From Acidobacteriota bacterium (GTDB lineage Bacteria > Acidobacteriota > Vicinamibacteria > Vicinamibacterales > Vicinamibacteraceae): 18,878 nt of DNA. Shown piece after piece: positions 13,674-18,878 of the stretch (position 1 is its first letter; each line of letters opens with the position of its first letter). A model generated the notes under the pieces. That model saw only the letters and a list, made by a program, of their open reading frames with translations, did no database searches and was not told where the DNA came from. The position numbers were made by a program, and so were the translations under genes. Location of the stretch: NCBI GenBank assembly GCA_023429845.1, contig JAEZCY010000201.1, positions 1 through 18,878 on the forward strand. The letters run 5' to 3'.

Positions 13674-14381
13674 ATGAACACGCTCAGTACCCCGACACTT
13701 GCCGAGGATCTGCTGCTCGTCCTGTTCCAACCCGATTCCGGCACCATCGCGGGCGAGAACACCCTCGCCGACGTGCTGGCCGGGGCAGTAGTGGCAGAGC
13801 TCGCCTTCAATGACAGCGTGACGACCACGACCAGCGGCACCGGGGTCATGAGTGTGGTTGCCGTCGAAGGGCGGGCACCGTCGGACGAGATTCTGCGCTC
13901 GGCGTGGCTCCGTGCCCGGGACACACCCGGCAAGCTTCAGACCGTGCTCGCCCGGATCGGGCCGACACTCCGCCAGCCTCTGCTCGAGCGTCTCATTGCG
14001 CGCGGCGACATCCGTGAGGAGAACGGCAAGGTTCTCGGTCTGCTCAAGACCACGAGCCTCAAGGACGGAGGCAGCGGACGCAGGTCCGGTCTCCTCACCG
14101 ACGTTCGCCAGGTCCTCCTGGACCGTGTCGAGCCGACGACGCGTGTCGCCGCGCTTGCAGCGTTGCTCTCGGGAAGCGGCGCGCTCCACCAGTTCGACCC
14201 GGAGATTCCCTGGAGCCCGGCCGTCATCGCCCGCGCCCGGGAATTCGAACGCGGACACTGGGGCGCTGAACGCGCCACCCAAGCAGTCGCACGGGCGACG
14301 GCCGCGATGTTCGGCATCATCGCGGCCACCGTGCTCCCCCGGAGCACGCGGCTTGGCCCAGGCCCCCTCGAGGGGTCATGA
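13674..14381 (+). CDS. GPP34 (GOLPH3/Vps74-like) family protein
   Basis: This 235-residue soluble protein matches the GPP34 domain over most of its length: TLAEDLLLVLFQPDSG (8-23) at the start, a VLAGAVVAELA helix, RQPLLERLIARGDIRE and LLTDVRQVLLDRVEPTTRVAALAALLSGSGAL. In eukaryotes the family binds phosphatidylinositol-4-phosphate at the Golgi; in bacteria, where it is common in Actinomycetota, the role is not established. The ATG at 13674 has GGAAGGG upstream. It follows the hydrolase gene by 48 bp in the same direction. Its presence in an outer-membrane organism suggests transfer from an actinomycete-like donor, an inference to be tested by phylogeny. Confidence 0.85.
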   Translation: MNTLSTPTLAEDLLLVLFQPDSGTIAGENTLADVLAGAVVAELAFNDSVTTTTSGTGVMSVVAVEGRAPSDEILRSAWLRARDTPGKLQTVLARIGPTLRQPLLERLIARGDIREENGKVLGLLKTTSLKDGGSGRRSGLLTDVRQVLLDRVEPTTRVAALAALLSGSGALHQFDPEIPWSPAVIARAREFERGHWGAERATQAVARATAAMFGIIAATVLPRSTRLGPGPLEGS

Positions 14382-14447
14382 GACGAACCCGCGAAGATAC
14401 AGGGACTTCGACCGACGCGAACGTCCCGACACCTGCGCGATCCTGCC
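14382..14447 (+). repeat. Dispersed repeat R2, copy 2
   Basis: Second copy of the element at 12636-12700, beginning at the stop codon of the GPP34 gene. It ends 51 bp before the ATG at 14499. Here CGTCCCGA follows GGGACTT at a spacing that would suit an ECF-type promoter; copy 1 lacks that box. Confidence 0.55.
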
Positions 14448-14498
14448 TCACCTACCGGCTGTCTCGCGGCAGTCGAGATCGAGAAGGGAAGTTACATC

Positions 14499-15080
14499 AT
14501 GGAACTGGTCGAAACGACTGGCGTGGCAGGGTGCATCGGTGTGCCTGGCGGCTACCTGCAGCACCCCGCCGACGTCGCGGTACTGTTGAACGACGCCCAA
14601 GCGGCACTTCTGTCCGATCGTGCATTCGCGAGAGCCTGCGTCGCGCGGGTGCTGGATCTCCTGCACGACGACCTCGCGCCAATGCCCCGCCAGTCCGTCG
14701 GTCTCCAGGGCGGCTTGGCCGGCTGGCAGATCCGCCGCGCTGTCGCCTACGTCGAGGAGCAGCTGGAATCGACGATTCGAGTAAAGGACCTCGCTGCGCT
14801 TACTCGTTTGAGCGCGAGCCATTTCTCGCGTGCATTCACACGAAGCTTCGGCCAGGCACCGATGACCTACGTCACCCGCCAGCGAGTGGAGTTGGCGCAG
14901 CGGCTGCTGCTGACGACAGAGGAGTCGCTATGTCAGATCGCGCTGGCCTGCGGGATGTGCGATCAGGCGCATCTGAGCCGAGTGTTCCGCCGCGTCGTCG
15001 GCGACAGCCCGATGGCCTGGCGCCGGCGACATGCCATTGGACCGCCGCCGCCGGCGAGGCCGAATCACGCGTTGCCGTGA
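14499..15080 (+). CDS. AraC-family transcriptional regulator (short)
   Basis: The 193-residue protein has an AraC/XylS DNA-binding domain at about 75-176: the first helix-turn-helix near 95-116 (VKDLAALTRLSASHFSRAF) and the second near 144-166 (LCQIALACGMCDQAHLSRVF), then the family's PMAWRR end. The first 74 residues are too short for a cupin ligand-binding domain, so the sensor is missing or reduced. ATG 14499 has GAAGGGAAG upstream. It stands just before the NTF2-like and amidohydrolase genes in the same direction and may control them or the preceding genes; that is inference from position only. Confidence 0.88.
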   Translation: MELVETTGVAGCIGVPGGYLQHPADVAVLLNDAQAALLSDRAFARACVARVLDLLHDDLAPMPRQSVGLQGGLAGWQIRRAVAYVEEQLESTIRVKDLAALTRLSASHFSRAFTRSFGQAPMTYVTRQRVELAQRLLLTTEESLCQIALACGMCDQAHLSRVFRRVVGDSPMAWRRRHAIGPPPPARPNHALP

Positions 15081-15138
15081 GGCGGCGGGGCGAGCGTCAC
15101 GGTACGCGATCGTTCACACACTTCAGCGGAGATAGCTA

Positions 15139-15720
15139 ATGATTCCAATCACCCACAGTACGTCGCTCGTTGCAGTACCTGCGATCGGCGCATCGCTCTC
15201 AGCTGTCGCGCCGGCTACAGCACAGTCGATTGGTGAGGCGCAGTCTGCAACGTCACTCGCGGTTGTCATGGAGTTCCTGTCCAATACTGCGTCCGACGAA
15301 GTCGAGGCTGCTGCGGAGCGGCTGGTGGCGCCAGGCGCAACCTACGTGTCCCTCAACTTCGACAACCCGGAGCTCAAGCGAATTCTGCCCTGGACCGGCA
15401 CGAACAAGGGCCCGCAGGCTTTCAGCGGAGTGTTCCTGCGGCTAGCGGATTACTGGAAGACCGAAGACTTCACCATTGCCACTACCATCGCATCCGGAGA
15501 GGATGTCGCCATCTTCGGCACGTTCACCTACCGGTCCGTCGCAGTCGATCGTGTGTTCACATCACCGTTTTCCATCCACGCCAAGGTCCGTAGCGGACAG
15601 ATGACCTATTTCCAGTTCATGGAAGATACCTATGCATCTTCCAGCTCCTTCCGGCAGTCCGGCTCGTGGACTGTGAAGACACCTGAGGGCGCCGCCCCTT
15701 TCCAGGTGGGGGAAGATTGA
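15139..15720 (+). CDS. Exported NTF2/SnoaL-like protein
   Basis: This 193-residue protein begins with a signal-peptide-like segment ending near ATAQ (residue 29) and continues as an NTF2-like cone fold: helix AVVMEFLSNTASDEVEAAAE, then LVAPGATYVSLNF, LKRILPWTGTNKGPQAF (the usual G-P--F helix), DVAIFGTFTYRS and IHAKVRSGQMTYFQFMEDTYA. Family members are small-molecule-binding proteins, isomerases or cyclases; no specific reaction can be read here. ATG 15139 is preceded by GGAGATAGCTA. It lies 58 bp after the AraC gene and 110 bp before the amidohydrolase gene, all rightward, suggesting a shared pathway outside the cytoplasm. Confidence 0.85.
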   Translation: MIPITHSTSLVAVPAIGASLSAVAPATAQSIGEAQSATSLAVVMEFLSNTASDEVEAAAERLVAPGATYVSLNFDNPELKRILPWTGTNKGPQAFSGVFLRLADYWKTEDFTIATTIASGEDVAIFGTFTYRSVAVDRVFTSPFSIHAKVRSGQMTYFQFMEDTYASSSSFRQSGSWTVKTPEGAAPFQVGED

Positions 15721-15830
15721 CGACCTGCCCGTCGGCCGGTAGGGACTCTCACCACCCGGTACTGGCGTCTCGCCGCAGCCGCGGGCCGGCCTCCTAACTC
15801 GCACAACGCGTCGCTCCAAGAGGAACCGTC

Positions 15831-17660
15831 ATGGCCCAGCGTTCAATCCGTACGAAGGTGATAAGAGGAGTGTTGATAGCGTTGCTGGCAGTGCACAACG
15901 CGCACGTCGTCCCAGCACAGGCCGCGCGGCAGCCACCAGGCGCAGACCTGATCGTGTTCAACGCGAAGGTTTTCACCGCGAACCTGGCACAGCCAGAAGC
16001 GTCCGCCCTGGCCGTCAAGGACGGTCGCATCTACTCGGTCGGCACCGATGCCGACATTCTTGGCCTGAAAGATTCCAGCACCCAGATCATCGATGCTGCA
16101 GGTCGGAGACTGATCCCGGGCATCAACGATGCCCACACCCATGTCCTCAACGAGAGCAGCTACACCTACAACGTGAGGTGGGACGGTGTGACTACGCTGC
16201 GTCAGGCGCTGGACATGCTGAGCGAGCAGGCGGGACGCACACCAGAGGGGCACTGGGTGAAGGTGATCGGGGGCTGGTCCCCCTTCCAGTTCGAGGAACA
16301 GCGATTTCCCACCAAGGAAGAGCTGCGCAAGGCCGTGCCCAATCACCCGGCGATCGTGCAGTACGCCTACAACCGCGCGATCATGAACGACCAGGCGATG
16401 GAGGTCTTCGGCGTGGGCACGGATCGGTTCCCGGGGTTGTCGGGCACCGAGTTCGAAAGGGACGATAACGGCACCTACACTGGCATCGTCCATGGTTTCA
16501 CGTTCACCTTCATTGCTCTGGAGACCATGGTTCCGCAGCCATCTGTGGCTGAGCAGACGAGCGCCCTTGTCCATTCCATTCACGACCTGAACCGTTTCGG
16601 GATCACCTCGGTCATCGATGCCGGCAACAGGGGTTACCCAACCGCCCAGGCGATCGTCCACGGTCTCGCAAGCGACAACCGCCTCAATGTGCGCATGCCA
16701 TTCGTCGACATGCAGTTTGGCGACGGTAGCCCTATCAATATGGTTGATGCCCACATCGATGCCGTCACGAAGACCGCACCCATCAGTGCCGGGCACAACC
16801 TTCACCCTACCCTGGCGCATGGTCACACATACCGGGGTGCCGGCGAAGTGCTGCAACTCGAAGTGCACGATCACGAGAACTTCGACCGCCCGGCGGTGAT
16901 CGTCGACCCCGAGCAGATGCGACAACACGTCGCACAGAACGTCGCCAAGCTGATCCAGCGGCGGATGCCGTTCCGCATGCACATCAGCTACAACGAGAAC
17001 ATCACGCCTTTCCTCGACGCTCTGGAGGAGGTGAACGAGGTGACGCCACTCGACGGCCTGCGGTGGAGCATCGAGCACGCGGAAACGATCACGCTGGAGA
17101 ACATCACCAGGGTCAAGGCGCTCGGCGGCGGTATTGCCCTGGATACCAAGATGGCGCTCCATGGCGAAGGGTTCATCAAGACCCACGGCCGCGAGAAGGC
17201 ATTGCAGACGCCGCGTCTGCGCCAGCTTGTCGACAGTGGCATCCCGCTGGCAATGAGTACTGACGCTTACCGGGCGTCCACGTTCAACCCCTGGGTCGGT
17301 ATCGGCTGGATGGTCACGGGGAAAGGGGTCTCCGGAGCCGAAGTGCTTGCCGAGGACAATCGCCTGTCCCGGGCCGAGGCACTGAAACTGTTCACCAGTG
17401 GCGCAAGCTGGTTCATGAACGCGGAATCCGAGCTGGGCCGCATTGCCCCGGGCAACCTGGCGGATTTTGCGCTTCTGGACAGGGACTACTTCACCGTGCC
17501 GGAGGACCAGATCAAGTCGATCAGCTCGGTTCTTACCGTCATGAATGGCAGGGTGGTGTTCGGCGCGAAAGATTACAGCACGCTCACGCCGTCACTGCCC
17601 GACGTCGTTCCCGCATGGTCACCCATCAATCAGTACGGGGGGTACCGCGGGATCGAGTGA
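15831..17660 (+). CDS. Exported amidohydrolase family 3 protein (YtcJ-like)
   Basis: This 609-residue enzyme has a signal peptide ending near PAQAA (about residue 31), the N-terminal strand region ADLIVFNAKVFTANLAQPEA (39-58), metal ligands His102 and His104 in NDAHTHV, His384 in RMHISYNEN, His416 in WSIEHAET and Asp478 in STDAYRAST, and the C-terminal APGNLADFALLDRDYF. The metal site of the family is therefore complete. Family 3 enzymes hydrolyse N-substituted amides or related C-N bonds; the substrate is not predictable. It acts in the periplasm or outside. AGAGGA precedes the ATG at 15831. The neighbouring NTF2-like gene may work on the same compound. It converges with the LuxR gene 44 bp downstream. 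Confidence 0.93.
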   Translation: MAQRSIRTKVIRGVLIALLAVHNAHVVPAQAARQPPGADLIVFNAKVFTANLAQPEASALAVKDGRIYSVGTDADILGLKDSSTQIIDAAGRRLIPGINDAHTHVLNESSYTYNVRWDGVTTLRQALDMLSEQAGRTPEGHWVKVIGGWSPFQFEEQRFPTKEELRKAVPNHPAIVQYAYNRAIMNDQAMEVFGVGTDRFPGLSGTEFERDDNGTYTGIVHGFTFTFIALETMVPQPSVAEQTSALVHSIHDLNRFGITSVIDAGNRGYPTAQAIVHGLASDNRLNVRMPFVDMQFGDGSPINMVDAHIDAVTKTAPISAGHNLHPTLAHGHTYRGAGEVLQLEVHDHENFDRPAVIVDPEQMRQHVAQNVAKLIQRRMPFRMHISYNENITPFLDALEEVNEVTPLDGLRWSIEHAETITLENITRVKALGGGIALDTKMALHGEGFIKTHGREKALQTPRLRQLVDSGIPLAMSTDAYRASTFNPWVGIGWMVTGKGVSGAEVLAEDNRLSRAEALKLFTSGASWFMNAESELGRIAPGNLADFALLDRDYFTVPEDQIKSISSVLTVMNGRVVFGAKDYSTLTPSLPDVVPAWSPINQYGGYRGIE

Positions 17661-17704
17661 GCTCCTGATCAGGTGGCGTCACAACCTGGCCGCTCGCGTC
17701 CGTA

Positions 17705-18878
17705 TCAGGGAAGCGTGAGCGTCCTGACCTGCCGGCGGGAGGTGATGCCCAGCTTCTGGAAGATGGTGCGCAGGTGGGCCTCAATCGTGCGAGGGCTCAG
17801 GAACAGCTGGGCGCCGACCTCCCGGTTGGTAGCCCCGGTCGCTACCAGCCGGGCGATATGCAGCTCCTGGGCGGTGAGTGCGTCGGTCGCCTGGGCAGTG
17901 CGTTTGCGTGGGTGCTCGCCGGTGGCTCGCAGCTCGCGGGCGGCACGTTCGGCAAACGCCTCCGCGCCCATGTTCGAGAGCGACTCGTGGGCCGTCCGTA
18001 GCTGCTCGCGGGCATCCTGGCGGCGGCCTTCGCGGCGCAGCCATTCGCCGTAGACGAGGTGAGCGCGGGCGGTCCCGCCTTCCATCCGCGATTGGCCCAG
18101 CCGCTCGATCGCCTCGCAGTAGCCTTGCTCGGCGACCGGCCCCGCGCTTGTCAGTGCTCGGGAGCGGGCGACAAGGCCAAGCGCCCAGGACGTGCCGCAG
18201 GCACACGCGCGCGAGCTGAACTGCTCCAGGGCGCTCGCCGCGATGTCCGGGTCGCCAGCACGTACGGCCGCCTCGATGAGCTCCGGCAGGACGATGTTGG
18301 TGAGCCCCAGTTCGTCGGTCTCACAGGCCCGCCTCGCCGCCGCTTGCGCTCGAGCGTAGTTACCCAGACCGTTGTGTAGCACGGCCATCGCGTACTGAGC
18401 CACGGCGGCCTCCGTGTCGCCATCGGGGTCCGTGCGACCGGGGAGCATGGCTTCGCTCAGCTGGGCTGTACCAACGCCATCGCCGCGCCACGCGGCCAGC
18501 GCGATGAGGGTGTGCCTGAGCGGCACCGCGCCGGTGGCCTCGGCGATCGCCGTGGACTCGGCGGCCATGTCGCCGGCGCGAGTGAGGTCACCGGCCAGGA
18601 TCAAGACGTTGGCCAGGGAGCTGAGGGCCGCAGGGAGTGCCCCCAAGGCGCCGGTCTCCCGAGCCAGCTGTACGTGACGGCTTGCCAGCACGTGAGCAAG
18701 CTCGTCATCGAGGATCCCGACCGCGTTGCGAGCGGCCAGCCACAGCCAGCGGTCGCTCCGGCCCTCGCTCGGCCGGTCCTTGCCCACATCGTCGCGGAAC
18801 GCCTCCAACGCGCATCTGAGTGCGGGGACCCCTGCCGCGTACCCTGCCGTGAACGTCTTCACGAGTGCGTCCATGAGC
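17705..18878 (-). CDS. LuxR-family (LAL-type) transcriptional regulator, C-terminal part
   Basis: The frame is open to the right edge, so the 5' end lies outside the window. The visible 390 residues are helical, TPR-like repeats (about 1-330) typical of the middle of large ATP-binding LuxR regulators (LMDALVKTFTAGYAAGVPAL is the usual segment after the ATPase domain), followed by a LuxR helix-turn-helix at 332-386 (LTAQELHIARLVATGATNRE, SPRTIEAHLRTIFQKLGI). Full-length members are around 900 residues with an N-terminal AAA ATPase that is not seen here. LAL regulators are especially abundant in Actinomycetota. It points toward the amidohydrolase gene, ending 44 bp from it, and might control that group, but targets cannot be read. 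Confidence 0.9.
   Translation of the reverse strand, partial: LMDALVKTFTAGYAAGVPALRCALEAFRDDVGKDRPSEGRSDRWLWLAARNAVGILDDELAHVLASRHVQLARETGALGALPAALSSLANVLILAGDLTRAGDMAAESTAIAEATGAVPLRHTLIALAAWRGDGVGTAQLSEAMLPGRTDPDGDTEAAVAQYAMAVLHNGLGNYARAQAAARRACETDELGLTNIVLPELIEAAVRAGDPDIAASALEQFSSRACACGTSWALGLVARSRALTSAGPVAEQGYCEAIERLGQSRMEGGTARAHLVYGEWLRREGRRQDAREQLRTAHESLSNMGAEAFAERAARELRATGEHPRKRTAQATDALTAQELHIARLVATGATNREVGAQLFLSPRTIEAHLRTIFQKLGITSRRQVRTLTLP

Noticed and set aside
12921..14282. 453-residue minus-strand open frame opposite the hydrolase and GPP34 genes
   Set aside because: It is antisense to two recognised protein families and spans their intergenic gap; no domain is seen.
17664..17673. 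CCTGATCAGG palindrome between convergent genes
   Set aside because: Ten bases is too short to stand out and no T-tract follows to make a terminator.

Overview
The window comes from a high-GC, Gram-negative bacterium: it encodes several outer-membrane beta-barrels, Sec signal peptides, a lipoprotein and a probable c-type cytochrome. The gene content and the expanded barrel families fit a soil Acidobacteriota of the Vicinamibacteria type, but that is an inference, not something the sequence proves.

Left part (1-8822). The end of a c-type cytochrome enters from the left edge. A 375-bp gap with a chain of inverted repeats (a candidate structured RNA) follows, then a patatin-POTRA-barrel protein of the PlpD type. 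A DUF3253 gene faces it. Positions 3655-4706 are a gene graveyard: a TOTE-type primase/helicase remnant (+), an MFS transporter remnant (-) and what looks like the last codons of an alginate-export porin. Next comes a probable two-gene operon: an outer-membrane barrel whose N-terminus looks borrowed from an amidohydrolase, and, 12 bp later, an exported protein with atypical-kinase-like motifs (IKFD, D-x4-N, DFG). An SDR oxidoreductase gene lies on the minus strand.

Middle (8823-12773). An alpha/beta hydrolase with an Asp nucleophile (haloalkane dehalogenase-like), a BP74-type lipoprotein fused to unrelated N-terminal sequence, and a deletion-scarred alginate-export porin pseudogene are separated by long intergenic regions. 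These carry two families of dispersed repeats. R1 has three copies (about 4332, 9142 and 10541) and R2 has two (12636 and 14382). All are in the same orientation, and four of the five end about 50-150 bp before a well-supported start codon.

Right part (12774-18878). A serine haloperoxidase/esterase-like hydrolase, a GPP34 (GOLPH3-like) protein, a short AraC regulator, an exported NTF2/SnoaL-like protein and a large exported amidohydrolase-3 enzyme all run rightward. The C-terminal half of a large LuxR-type (LAL) regulator faces them and is cut by the right edge. Several of these families are typical of Actinomycetota, so this part looks like acquired accessory DNA.

A theme runs across the window: many genes are chimeric or internally deleted while their remaining pieces are still recognisable. 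No tRNA, rRNA, CRISPR array, transposase or integrase was recognised.
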